In this document: positions 8,534-17,291 of the stretch, one piece after another
Layout: every line of letters begins with the position of its first letter
How positions within the stretch are numbered: the first letter of the stretch is position 1
NCBI RefSeq assembly: GCF_025398275.1
Contig: NZ_JAODOR010000011.1
Location: forward strand, 62,001 to 126,000
Origin: Microbacterium memoriense
GTDB taxonomy: Bacteria; Actinomycetota; Actinomycetes; Actinomycetales; Microbacteriaceae
Direction of reading: 5' to 3'
DNA: 64,000 bases
Notes under the pieces: model-generated
The model's input: only the letters and a program-made list of their open reading frames with translations
Told to the model about the DNA's origin: nothing
The model's database searches: none
Translations under genes and position numbers: made by a program

Positions 8534-9357
8534 CGCTTCTGGATCTGATGCGTGCATTCACCCGCCGGTGGTACATCGTCATCCCCGGAATGGTGCTCGC
8601 GTTCGTCGCGGCATTCGGCGCGTGGACCGTCGTCGCTCCGACGTACGAGCGCGCCGCCTCGCAGCTCTTGCTGCCCGGGTTGGGCACCCTCCCCGAAGGG
8701 GCGACGAACCCCTACCTCTACCTCGGGGGACTCACCCCGCCCGCGGACGTCCTCGTGCGCGCGGTCTCGTCCGAGGACGTGCTGCGCCCGGTGCTCGAAC
8801 AGAACCCCGGCATAAAGATCGAGATCGCACGGGACCCCACGGCATCCGGGCCCGTGATCCAGACGAAGGTGACCGCTGCCGACGATGAGGTGGCCGGTGC
8901 GGTGCTCGAGGGCTTGATGGCGTCGACGACCGCCGCTCTGGATGATCTGCAGGCAGAGGAAGGGATCCCCGTTCGGGACCGCATCACGATCACGACGGTC
9001 TCGGTGGATGCCGAAGGGAAGGTTCAGCAACGCGACCGCGTCGTCGCGAGCGCCGGCGCCGGCATCATCCTGCTCGTCCTGTCACTGGTGATCGCGAGTC
9101 TCGTGGATGGACTCGTGACACGCCGCGGGCGTACCCGCAGGCCGATGGGGGATGGCGCGAGCGGCGACGGATCGGACACGACCCGGAGCCGAACGGCGCG
9201 CGAGGGCGACGCTCCCGAAGACGACCCGGAGAGCGGCCCCGAGGGTGACCGAGGAACAGGGGAGGAGCCGGAGGGCGCACCTCGCCCGCGCCGGGCGGAC
9301 CTCGATGCCGTCTACGCCGCTCGCCCCGCGGCAGCAGCAGCTAGCGGAATGGCGTAG
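8530..9357 (+). CDS. Wzz-like chain-length/polysaccharide co-polymerase protein B
   Basis: 275 aa paralogue of the preceding gene: MTLLDLMRAFTRRWYIVIP, then an N-terminal membrane segment, an external domain, a second membrane segment at about 175-195 (GAGIILLVLSLVIASL) and a long acidic/low-complexity cytoplasmic tail. No Walker motifs or tyrosine cluster of a BY-kinase are seen in it or nearby. ATGA overlap at 8530-8533. Confidence 0.75.
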   Translation: MTLLDLMRAFTRRWYIVIPGMVLAFVAAFGAWTVVAPTYERAASQLLLPGLGTLPEGATNPYLYLGGLTPPADVLVRAVSSEDVLRPVLEQNPGIKIEIARDPTASGPVIQTKVTAADDEVAGAVLEGLMASTTAALDDLQAEEGIPVRDRITITTVSVDAEGKVQQRDRVVASAGAGIILLVLSLVIASLVDGLVTRRGRTRRPMGDGASGDGSDTTRSRTAREGDAPEDDPESGPEGDRGTGEEPEGAPRPRRADLDAVYAARPAAAAASGMA

Positions 9358-9362
9358 AGGAG

Positions 9363-10781
9363 GTGTCATCGCGCGTTGTCGCGTCCCCGCCGGTCGAAGC
9401 GCGCCATCATCGCGGCGCGCGAGAGGTGAGCACGGGCAACGCCGTCACGCTGTTGACGGTGTACATCGTCGTGCTGTTCGCGGTCCCGTCGAACCTCACG
9501 GTCAGCGCATTGGGCTCCCTGGGGAGGCCCTCGCTGTTGTGGGGTCTCTGCCTACTGTTGATCTGGCTGCTGAGCAGGCTGCAACGACGCTCGCTGGAGG
9601 TGCTGCCCGTGGCGCAACCGGTGAAGGTGGCGCTCGGCGCGCTCATCGCGGTGGCTCTCGTGAGCTTCGCCGCTGCGATGCTCCGTGGCCAGCCGTACGA
9701 CCAGGTCAGCCTCGGCGTCGCCGCGCTCGCGCGCCTGATGTCGTGGACGGGAGTCATCCTCATCGCGGCCGACGGTCTGCGTACCCATCGGGCGCTGTCG
9801 ACAGTGATCCGCCGGCTGATCATCACCGCGAGTTGTTTCGCGGCCTTCGGGCTCCTGCAGGTGTTCGCCGGTGCGACGATGCTCGACTGGGTGGCGGCGC
9901 TGCCCGGCGTCTCCGTGGAGCTCGGCGGTATCGACAGCCGGGGGGCATTCACTCGTGCCGCGTCGACGGCGACCCACCCGCTCGAGTTCACGGCGACGAT
10001 CGCCGCCTGCCTGCCGATCGCCGTCGCGACGGCGGTCGCCGGCGGTTACCGAGCATCGTCTCGGTGGCGACTGGCCTGGTGGGTGCCGCCGGCACTGTTC
10101 GTCGTCGTGCTCGTGCTCGCCGTCTCGCGGTCGGCGACCATCGGTTTGATCGTGTCGGCGATCGTTTCGATCCCGGGTCTTCCGCGTGCGTACCGCTGGC
10201 TGGTGACGGTTGCCGGCGTCGCGGCGATCGCGGCGGTCATCGTCGTCGTGCCGGGCCTGTTCGGCACGGTGGTGGCGCTGTTCGCCGGTGCCGGCAACGA
10301 CGCGAGCACCACGTCGCGCACCGATGCCCTCGCCCGCGTTCCCGAGTTCTTCGCCGCCTCCCCGTGGGTGGGCGCAGGCTTCGGAACGTTCACCTCGAGG
10401 TACTGGATCTTCGACAACCAGTGGGTTCAGTCGCTCATCGACGTCGGTGCGCTGGGGCTGCTCGCACTCGTGGCGGTGGTGGCCATCTCGATCTGGAACG
10501 CCATCGACGGCGGTCGGCGCTCGCCCTACCAGGAGACGAGGACCATGGGTCGGGCGCTCGCCGCATCCACCCTCACGATCGCGATCCTGTTCCTCTTCTT
10601 CGACGGTCTCAGCTTCGTCATCGCCGCCGGCACACTCTTCCTGGTGGTCGGGCTGTGCGCGGCTTTGCGCGTGGTCGGGCTGTCAGACGAGGAGCACGGT
10701 GCGGCCGCTGCTCGCCTGGACGACTTCCCGATCGACGAGGTCGTGACGCCGGCGGACGATCACGGCAGCGTGACGCGATAG
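9363..10781 (+). CDS. O-antigen ligase/polymerase-like membrane protein
   Basis: 472 aa with about 10-12 membrane segments and a periplasmic loop ending in a Wzy_C/WaaL-like patch (AASPWVGAGFGTFTSRYW). Such proteins polymerise or ligate lipid-linked glycans. The start is ambiguous: GTG 9363 has an AGGAG directly against it, while GTG 9426 (STGNAVTLL) is also plausible. The 3' end overlaps the convergent gene by 22 bp. It is the last gene of the + strand operon. Confidence 0.82.
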   Translation: MSSRVVASPPVEARHHRGAREVSTGNAVTLLTVYIVVLFAVPSNLTVSALGSLGRPSLLWGLCLLLIWLLSRLQRRSLEVLPVAQPVKVALGALIAVALVSFAAAMLRGQPYDQVSLGVAALARLMSWTGVILIAADGLRTHRALSTVIRRLIITASCFAAFGLLQVFAGATMLDWVAALPGVSVELGGIDSRGAFTRAASTATHPLEFTATIAACLPIAVATAVAGGYRASSRWRLAWWVPPALFVVVLVLAVSRSATIGLIVSAIVSIPGLPRAYRWLVTVAGVAAIAAVIVVVPGLFGTVVALFAGAGNDASTTSRTDALARVPEFFAASPWVGAGFGTFTSRYWIFDNQWVQSLIDVGALGLLALVAVVAISIWNAIDGGRRSPYQETRTMGRALAASTLTIAILFLFFDGLSFVIAAGTLFLVVGLCAALRVVGLSDEEHGAAAARLDDFPIDEVVTPADDHGSVTR

Positions 10782-12670
10782 ATATGGTGCGTGTGCTCGG
10801 TCGTGAACGAGTCGGTGAAGGCACCGCCTGAGACAGCCAGCTTCCGTGCCTCGTCGAGGACCTCCACGGAGGATGCGGACGCGAGGGCAGGCGGCAACGT
10901 GAAGGTGCGCGTTCCGGTGCCGCCGTCGGTCATCGCGATGATGTAGGCCTGTGTGCCCGTCAGCTTCAGCGCCGTGTCGAGCCCCACGCCGAACGTCCAC
11001 ACGTAGCTGGGTGAGTTCAGTGCCGGCGCGAGCGCGGTGACCTGAGCGTTCACGGCGGTGATCTTCTCGCGCCGCGCCGCGCCGCACTCGAGAATCGAGT
11101 AGTTGCCACAGGTCCCGTTGTTGTTGTGCTGGAAGTAGGCGATGCCGCCCGCCCCGTGGATGAGTGCGTTCCAGACCGCGCCCTCGATCTGGTCGCCGGT
11201 GATCGTGGTTGCACCGGACTCGGTGAGATACGGCATTCCGGTCTCGACGAAGACCCAGTTGGGGGTCGTCGTCGAGTAGGTCTCCATCCGGTCCTGCAGC
11301 CACCCGTACGCCGAGGCGGTGGCGGGATTCTTGCCACTCGGCCAATTCGGGTTCGCCCCGAACAGCCCCTGGACATGAGGACTCGTGTAGGCATACTTGT
11401 CGACGCTCGACACATCGAGCAACGTCAGGTGATCGTCCATCGTGTTCGGACTCCAGTAGGTCCCGAGAACACCGTTTCCGAAGTTCGCGTGCAGGAAACG
11501 TCCGTCACGGCGTCCCCGAAGCTCGTCGACCCACGCCTTCTGCTGCGCGAGCCGTCCTGCCTCGGAGTCCGCCGTGCATCCGCCGAGACCCATCTCGCAC
11601 TCGTCGCTGACGAGCCAACCCACGACTCGGGGGTCGGTCCCGACCTCGGCTGCCGTCCACTCGTCCTGCTGAGCCAGAACCGAGATCCCTTGAGCGGTCA
11701 CCGTCGAGATCTTCGACCCGTCGTGTTCGGCACCCATATAGGTGTTCACGCCGGCGGCGCGCAACGCGGCAGCATGCTCGGGCTTGCCGAGGAACACCGA
11801 GATCGGGAAGAAGGAATCGCTCGTCCAGCCGGATGCGGCAGCCTTCGGGAACTTCGCGTAATAGCGAGACCCGCCGTACCACGCTTCCTGGGGGAGCCCG
11901 AGGGCACCGGCGCCGGTGGACGGCGGTGCGGGCGGGGTGGTCGGTTGCGGCGTGGTCGTCGGCGTCGGCGTCGGCGTCGCACTCGGGGGCGGCGACGGGA
12001 TCGCGCTCGGAGTGGGGGTGGCGGTGCGCGTCGGCGTCGCGGTCGGCCGCGGCGTGGCGGTGGCCGTGGGCGACGGCGAGGCGACTGCGTCGGCGCGGAA
12101 CCGCACGTCCACGTAGTAGTTCGAGTTCCGGTAGTTCGAGGTCGGGAAGCCTCCCGTGGCGTACGCGTAGACACCCGCACCGCGGGGGAAGACGATGTCG
12201 CCGCGGGTGACGGTCTTGTCGAAGTACCGTTCATCGGCCGCGTATCCGCCGTGGGGTGCCGTGTACGACGCGACGTACGTCGCGCCCGCGGTGACCCGCA
12301 CCGGCGACGAGAAGGTGGCGGTGACCCAGCCGGACTTCTTCGCCTCCGGCAGGCGCACCGTGGCGAGCTTGCTCCCGTTCGGACCCCACAACGAGCCGAT
12401 GTGTGGTCCTCGGTTCGCTCTGGTGTCGTAGTACTCGATCCCGACGATCGTGCCCGAACGCTTCACCGAGAACCGCACTCCGAGTTCGACGGACTCGCGG
12501 TCGGGGTCGACGGCGACCCGGGGCTTGGTGGTCTGACTGAAGCCGCTGGCAGCGGAGGCCGACGGCTGCGCCAGGAACGGTGTGGTCGTCAGCAGTCCCG
12601 CGATGGCGGCGGCGGCGATGGCGCCCACGGCGATCCGTCGGAGGGACGGGTGGGAGGGCGCGAGAGGCAC
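10760..12670 (-). CDS. secreted DUF4082 protein with glycosidase-like C-terminal domain
   Basis: 636 aa. Signal peptide (residues about 1-42, ending ASA-AS); then a DUF4082-type beta domain (about 45-190, VRFSVKRSGTIVGIEYYD); then a Pro/Thr/Ala linker (about 195-245, repeated TPT); then about 390 residues reading like a TIM-barrel glycoside hydrolase (YMGAEHDG, VGWLVSDECEMG, WVFVETGMPY, FQHNNNG). DUF4082 often accompanies surface carbohydrate enzymes. The acidic residues in SDECE and ETG are candidate catalytic sites, but this is inference. A polysaccharide-trimming or surface role fits its place in the locus. Confidence 0.78.
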   Translation of the reverse strand: MPLAPSHPSLRRIAVGAIAAAAIAGLLTTTPFLAQPSASAASGFSQTTKPRVAVDPDRESVELGVRFSVKRSGTIVGIEYYDTRANRGPHIGSLWGPNGSKLATVRLPEAKKSGWVTATFSSPVRVTAGATYVASYTAPHGGYAADERYFDKTVTRGDIVFPRGAGVYAYATGGFPTSNYRNSNYYVDVRFRADAVASPSPTATATPRPTATPTRTATPTPSAIPSPPPSATPTPTPTTTPQPTTPPAPPSTGAGALGLPQEAWYGGSRYYAKFPKAAASGWTSDSFFPISVFLGKPEHAAALRAAGVNTYMGAEHDGSKISTVTAQGISVLAQQDEWTAAEVGTDPRVVGWLVSDECEMGLGGCTADSEAGRLAQQKAWVDELRGRRDGRFLHANFGNGVLGTYWSPNTMDDHLTLLDVSSVDKYAYTSPHVQGLFGANPNWPSGKNPATASAYGWLQDRMETYSTTTPNWVFVETGMPYLTESGATTITGDQIEGAVWNALIHGAGGIAYFQHNNNGTCGNYSILECGAARREKITAVNAQVTALAPALNSPSYVWTFGVGLDTALKLTGTQAYIIAMTDGGTGTRTFTLPPALASASSVEVLDEARKLAVSGGAFTDSFTTEHTHHIYRVTLP

Positions 12671-12792
12671 GGAGATTCTCCTGGGAGTTCACATCGGGGG
12701 GCGTGCCGAACCTCGGGTCGGTGGCACAGATGTGCTCGACACGTTAGCAACGCTGCTCGTCGGAGAACACGGGCGGCGCATTACAACTTGAT

Positions 12793-12826
12793 GAGGGTCA
12801 GATGAGAGCGTTCTCATCTGACCCTC
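12793..12826 (-). terminator. hairpin terminator after the acyltransferase
   Basis: Perfect 15-bp inverted repeat GAGGGTCAGATGAGA / TCTCATCTGACCCTC with a 4-nt loop. The reading frame of the acyltransferase, once its frameshift is corrected, stops at 12798-12800 inside the left arm. That is where a terminator would be expected. Confidence 0.7.
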
Positions 12827-14014
12827 GCCCGGCTCTCGACCACCCGTGATGGAGAACGGCGGCCGATCGGCCCGCGCGACGAGAAAGACCGTGCGCGGGT
12901 GTTTCGACGACACGCGTGAAGAGCGCCGCCAACGCGAGCGACGCCGGAACCCCGATGAGGATGCCATCCCCCAGCGATCCCAGCCGAAGAGATACGCCAG
13001 CGTCACCATCAACGGGACATGCACGAGGTAGAGGCTGAACGAGATGCGTCCGAGCCATTGGGCGGGCTTCGCGTCGAGGACCTTGCGCGCACCCACGGAA
13101 CCGACGGCGAGGAACACCAGTCCCATGCAGCCGACGATCCCCAGGGCCGACATGACGTGTGTGAGCGCGGCAGCCGGACCGGCGACGGAGTCCGAGATCC
13201 GCGATGCCGTCACCACCAGGCCGCTCACCGCGAACAGCGACCACCAGAGGAGCCGGTGCAGCCGCCGGGACCCGATGCGATCGCCGGCGGCCATGATCGC
13301 ATCGAGGTTCGTGGCAGCGATGGCGCCGATGAGGAAGACGGGCAGGTACTTCAGCGGCGACAGATCCCACGCCACACCGAGGTCCACCACGACGACGGCG
13401 GCCACGATCGCGACCACCCACCACCGGCGCACAACCAGTGCGGTCACGACGAAGAGGGGCAGTGCGATGGAGAAGGCCATCTCCCAGGACAGCGACCATA
13501 GGGGCCCGTTGATCGTCGGGGCGAAGCTGACCAGTCCGGCTTCGCGCGCCGCCTGTGCGACATCCACAGCGTGCGCATTTCCCCGCCACTGCCAGCTGTC
13601 GACCGGTACCGACGCGCGCGGCACGAGCAGCAGAAGGGCGATGGCCAGCACCACGGAGACGACGACGGGAAGCCAGAGCCGCACGATGCGCCGGGGATAG
13701 TAGGCCCACCAGTCGAAGCGATCTGCGCGCAGGACCGGGAGCGTGAGAACAATCCCACTGAGCAGGAAGAACACCACCACGGCCTGCTCGCCACTGATCA
13801 GGAGCGAGAGCGGTGAGGCGAACAGCCACCAGTGCAGACCTCCGGGCGCCCGCGTCTGCGGACCCCAGCGCTCGATGAGGTGGGGCTCGGCCAGAAGGAA
13901 CGCGTGCCAGAGGACGACGACGAAGGCCGCGAGGCCGCGGACACCGTCCAGGGACGTCAGCCGCGCGGAGCGGCTCGCCCGATCGGACCCCGGCGTGCCG
14001 TCATCGGTGCTCAT
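12798..14014 (-). pseudogene. acyltransferase 3 (O-acetylase) with a frameshift near its 3' end
   Basis: The N-terminal part is a clear acyltransferase-3 family integral membrane enzyme: SLDGVRGLAAFVVVLWHAF, about ten membrane segments, then SFSLYLVHVPLMVTLAYLFGW. After WDRWG the annotated frame turns into arginine/serine-rich nonsense and runs to 12689. A shift of one base in the C5 tract at 12968-12972 (G5 on the coding strand) restores GDGILIGVPASLALAALF and RVVETPAHGL, the expected last helix and tail, with a stop at 12798. It would O-acetylate surface glycans. Either a sequencing indel, a true mutation, or a slippage switch. Confidence 0.8.
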
Positions 14015-14916
14015 CAGGTCACCTGGCTCACGCGGTCCGAGATGTAGTCCCGGATGGTCTCGCCGGTGCCCGAGTTGGACTGCACGTGGACGGCGAGGTC
14101 TCGCGGGCCGATCTCATCCGCGAAGCGCGTGGCGGCGGCGCGATCGAGCGGCACCGGATCCCAATGGCTGTGGCAGAGGCTGTCGGCGCTCACATTCTGC
14201 CGCCGTGAAGGGTCGGCGAGGGTCATCACGTATGTGCCGTAGAGGAGGAACTCCGAGAAGTCCAAGCGCGAGCCGATGACGTCGCGCCAGTCGCTGCGGG
14301 TCTGTGCGGCGACGCGCTCGACGCACGCGCGCACGAGAGCCGGGTCCCAGCTCGCGAATGCGGAGATGTAGTCGGGCCCGTCCGCCTCGGGCTGCGGGGC
14401 ACCGACGAGTGCGCGCGCCGTGCGGAGCCACCGCAGCGGCCGCTCGCGAGCCTCATCGATGCCGTGGGGTTGTCGGTACAGGCGCACGACGCCGTCGTCG
14501 TTGCGGAAGGCCCGCTCCGCGAGAGGCCGCACGACGATCACATCGGAGTCGATGAGGACTGCGACATCGGTGTCGAGCTCAGAGACGACGGCGAGCTTCA
14601 CGACCTGCTGCAGCATCCATCCGCGGATCGGCGGCCAGGGGCGCCTGAGGTTGACGGCCGCGATGCGGAAGCCTCGGGGCAGACGCGGGATGCGCGCGAG
14701 GGCAGTCGTGGACACGAAGCGTCGGGGGAGCACCGCGCTGTACCCGCGGACGTCCAACCGCGCCGATTTCAGCGACCGGAAGAGTTCGATGTCGGCGTCG
14801 GGCACCGCGACGACGTGGCGGACGCCGGGATCGGTGAACCGAACCACCGATGCGTGCAACCGTGCGAAACTCGGGAAGTCCGGCGCGTGGCTCGGCGTGA
14901 CCACCGTCATCGTCAT
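14014..14916 (-). CDS. DUF6492 family protein, glycosyltransferase-like
   Basis: 300 aa. Start 14916 (MTMTVVTPSHAPDF) overlaps the stop of the upstream GT2 (ATGA), so the longer in-frame start at 14958 is rejected. The early VVTPSHAPD and the later LIDSDVIVVRP (DxD-like) resemble GT-A nucleotide-binding motifs. DUF6492 proteins occur in polysaccharide clusters and are suspected transferases. Its stop overlaps the acyltransferase start by one base (TGATG). Confidence 0.75.
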   Translation of the reverse strand: MTMTVVTPSHAPDFPSFARLHASVVRFTDPGVRHVVAVPDADIELFRSLKSARLDVRGYSAVLPRRFVSTTALARIPRLPRGFRIAAVNLRRPWPPIRGWMLQQVVKLAVVSELDTDVAVLIDSDVIVVRPLAERAFRNDDGVVRLYRQPHGIDEARERPLRWLRTARALVGAPQPEADGPDYISAFASWDPALVRACVERVAAQTRSDWRDVIGSRLDFSEFLLYGTYVMTLADPSRRQNVSADSLCHSHWDPVPLDRAAATRFADEIGPRDLAVHVQSNSGTGETIRDYISDRVSQVT

Positions 14917-15848
14917 CGGGCGACCGCCGTCCGTCCGGCCTGAGGCAAGGTCTTCCACCGGCGCTCGGTGACGACCGTCCGCAGGACCAGGCGATGGGAT
15001 CTGTCGTAGGCCCGCACGAGCTCGTGGATGATGACCGCGCCGCGGAAGGCCGCGGCGCGCGCTGCTCCCATGTGCTTTCGTGCATACCGGATCCGGTTGA
15101 CGGCCATCAACCGCTCCAGATCCACGGAGGAGCCCGAGCCGCCGGCAGCGTGGCGCACGACGGCGGCGGGTTCGTACCAGACGCTGCGACCGGCATCACG
15201 CACGCGTCGGAAGAAGTCGGTCTCCTCGGAATACAGGAAGAAGCGGTCGTCCCACGGCCCGGCCGCGGCGGCGGCGGGTGCGGCGATCAAGAGCGCCGCA
15301 CCCGTGGCCCACTGCACCTCCCGCGGCGACGAGTAGGCGGCGGGGGCGAAGACGGTTTCGCTCGGGACGAACGCCGGACGGGGGCGGCCACCGAATGCGG
15401 CGTCGCCCAGGGCGCGGGTGACGGACGGCTCGTTGCGTAGCGAGGTGCTCGGAGTGCCGTGTCGATCAACGATCGCGGGGACCACGATCCCGGCATCCGC
15501 GACACGCAGCCGCTCACGCAGTGCCGCGACGCAGCCGGGCAGAACCACGAGATCGGGATTGAGCACCAGGTAGGCGGAGGCGACCCCGACGTGCCGCATC
15601 GCGACGTTGATGCCGCCGGCATATCCGAGGTTCCCGCCGGTGGCCACGGCGATCACGTCATCGTGCATCCGCACGATATCGAGAGTTCCATCGGATGACG
15701 CATTGTCGGCAACCACGACGCGGATACTCTGATCTCGCGTCTCCGGCCGAAGGCTCGTCAGCAGCGTCTCGATGTCGTTCGCGTTGTTGTAGGTCACGAT
15801 GATCACTGCGACGTCGGCGGGGCCGAGGGGACCGGTGAACTCAGACAT
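14913..15848 (-). CDS. family 2 glycosyltransferase (rhamnosyltransferase-like)
   Basis: 311 aa. ATG 15848 is chosen because a GGGAG lies 7 nt upstream and the GT2 core (VAVIIVTYNNANDIETLL) follows; an in-frame start at 15947 would cross the divergent VanZ gene. GT-A features include VVVADNASSDGT and the metal-site-like YLVLNPDLVV, then FLYSEETDFFRRVRDAG, as in dTDP-rhamnosyl transferases. First gene of a - strand operon with the DUF6492 and acyltransferase genes. Confidence 0.87.
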   Translation of the reverse strand: MSEFTGPLGPADVAVIIVTYNNANDIETLLTSLRPETRDQSIRVVVADNASSDGTLDIVRMHDDVIAVATGGNLGYAGGINVAMRHVGVASAYLVLNPDLVVLPGCVAALRERLRVADAGIVVPAIVDRHGTPSTSLRNEPSVTRALGDAAFGGRPRPAFVPSETVFAPAAYSSPREVQWATGAALLIAAPAAAAAGPWDDRFFLYSEETDFFRRVRDAGRSVWYEPAAVVRHAAGGSGSSVDLERLMAVNRIRYARKHMGAARAAAFRGAVIIHELVRAYDRSHRLVLRTVVTERRWKTLPQAGRTAVAR

Positions 15849-15892
15849 GTGCGCTCCCGGTGATCGGCGCCGCGCTGTGCGAAAGTGTGAGC

Positions 15893-16315
15893 ATGACGCG
15901 ACGTCCGTGGGTGTGGGCGGTGCTCGCGGTGTACCTGCTGGCCGCAATCGCCCTTCTGGTGGCGCCGGTCTCGTACTCCGACATCGTGATCGCCCTCTGG
16001 TCCTGGCTCCGTGACGGCCTGGGCCTTGAGGGGTTCGGCGCCGGCTGGATCGAGTTCGCGTCGAACGTCATCCTCTTCCTTCCGCTCGGTTTTCTGCTCA
16101 CCGTGTTGCTCGACCACCCCTGGTGGGGTGCGTGTCTGGCCGTAGGTCTGTCCGTCGGGGTCGAAGCCGCCCAGATCCTCATCCCGGGCCGATACGCGAG
16201 CCTGCGCGACATCCTCGCCAACGCCCTCGGTGCGGTCATCGGAGCCCTCATCGCGTGGCTGATCATCCGGCGCCGCCGCCCCGCACGACCGACGGCGACC
16301 ACGCGTGCTCGATGA
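15893..16315 (+). CDS. VanZ-family membrane protein
   Basis: 140 aa with four membrane segments and the VanZ core (SNVILFLPLGFLL; GVEAAQILIPGRYASLRDILANALG). ATG 15893 is preferred; in-frame GTGs at 15887 and 15860 are possible. Transcribed divergently from the GT2, and its last 53 bp overlap the convergent beta-propeller gene. VanZ-like proteins are linked to glycopeptide resistance or envelope modification; the exact role here is unknown. Confidence 0.82.
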   Translation: MTRRPWVWAVLAVYLLAAIALLVAPVSYSDIVIALWSWLRDGLGLEGFGAGWIEFASNVILFLPLGFLLTVLLDHPWWGACLAVGLSVGVEAAQILIPGRYASLRDILANALGAVIGALIAWLIIRRRRPARPTATTRAR

Positions 16316-17291
16316 AGACATCCGGCTCACCTGAGCCGTCGGCCGCGAGGGACCACACGTCGCTGTCGCCCGCGACATCCGTTCGCGGCATCCCGTACAG
16401 GATCGTTCCGTCGTCGAGCCACTCGATCTGGTCGTCGATCGATCGCACCTCTGGCAGCACTTCAACCGCGCCCGAGGCGATGTCGTAGATCGCGGGCGTC
16501 CAGTGCACCGTCGGACCGGACCCCGCGGTGACCCGTTTGAACGCGATTCGTGTTCCGTCGGGGGAAAGTGAGGGGCATTCGACGTTCTCCGCCACCGCGG
16601 TGAGGGTCCGGGATGCGATGTCTCCGTGCACGAGATAGGTCGAGCCGGACGTGGTCATCCCGGCAGTCGCGTAGAAGGAGGAGTCGTCGATGAACGTGAT
16701 TCCCCAGTAATTGCGATCCACCGGTGCGCTCGGCGCCCCATCGATGATCAATGTCCAGTCCTCGAGATTGCCGAGATTCTCGCCTGCCGCTGTGTGGATC
16801 GTGGTCTCGGTTGAGAAGCCGATCGTCGCGTAGGAATGCCCGGTGACGAAGGCCGTGCTCGCGATGAGATCTCCCGCGGGAGAGATCCGTGTGCGACTCG
16901 GGATGCCGGAGAGCGGCCATCCGGAAACCTCCGCGCCCGTGCTGTCGACGACGGTCGCGGTATATGTCGGCGCGATTCCCCGCACGATGCGCAGGCACGA
17001 CATCAGCGTCGAGGTTGCATCCACCCGGTCGCACGCCAGATCGCTGATCGCTCGCGCACCGGTCGGCTCATCGAGCGGAACCGACGCGACATGGCCATAT
17101 CCCGCCCCCGACGCCGTATTGCGGAACACCACGCGGTCCGCCGCGAGCACGTCGGTCGTCGTTTCGGCGCTGCTGGGTGCTGCGTGGCGCGATTGGAACT
17201 GTGCGAACGCCGCGGCGCCGACGGCCGCCGTGCTACCGAGGGCAACGACGGAGATCACGGCGACCAGCATCCATCTCAGGCGCCCGCTCAC
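16263..17291 (-). CDS. membrane-anchored beta-propeller (TolB/PD40-like) protein
   Basis: 342 aa. An N-terminal membrane anchor or signal (residues 8-31) is followed by an extracytoplasmic domain with PD40/WD40-like repeats (SPAGDLIASTAF; SLSPDGTRIAFKRV; WLDDGTILYG). Such domains bind partners or glycans. Its start overlaps the upstream MFS stop (ATGA at 17288-17291), so it belongs to a three-gene - strand unit. No enzymatic motif is seen. Confidence 0.72.
   Translation of the reverse strand: MSGRLRWMLVAVISVVALGSTAAVGAAAFAQFQSRHAAPSSAETTTDVLAADRVVFRNTASGAGYGHVASVPLDEPTGARAISDLACDRVDATSTLMSCLRIVRGIAPTYTATVVDSTGAEVSGWPLSGIPSRTRISPAGDLIASTAFVTGHSYATIGFSTETTIHTAAGENLGNLEDWTLIIDGAPSAPVDRNYWGITFIDDSSFYATAGMTTSGSTYLVHGDIASRTLTAVAENVECPSLSPDGTRIAFKRVTAGSGPTVHWTPAIYDIASGAVEVLPEVRSIDDQIEWLDDGTILYGMPRTDVAGDSDVWSLAADGSGEPDVFIEHAWSPSVVRGGGAG

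Noticed and set aside
11920..12090. possible tandem DNA repeat
   Set aside because: It is the Pro/Thr/Ala-rich linker of the secreted protein; the repetition follows from codons, not from a separate element.
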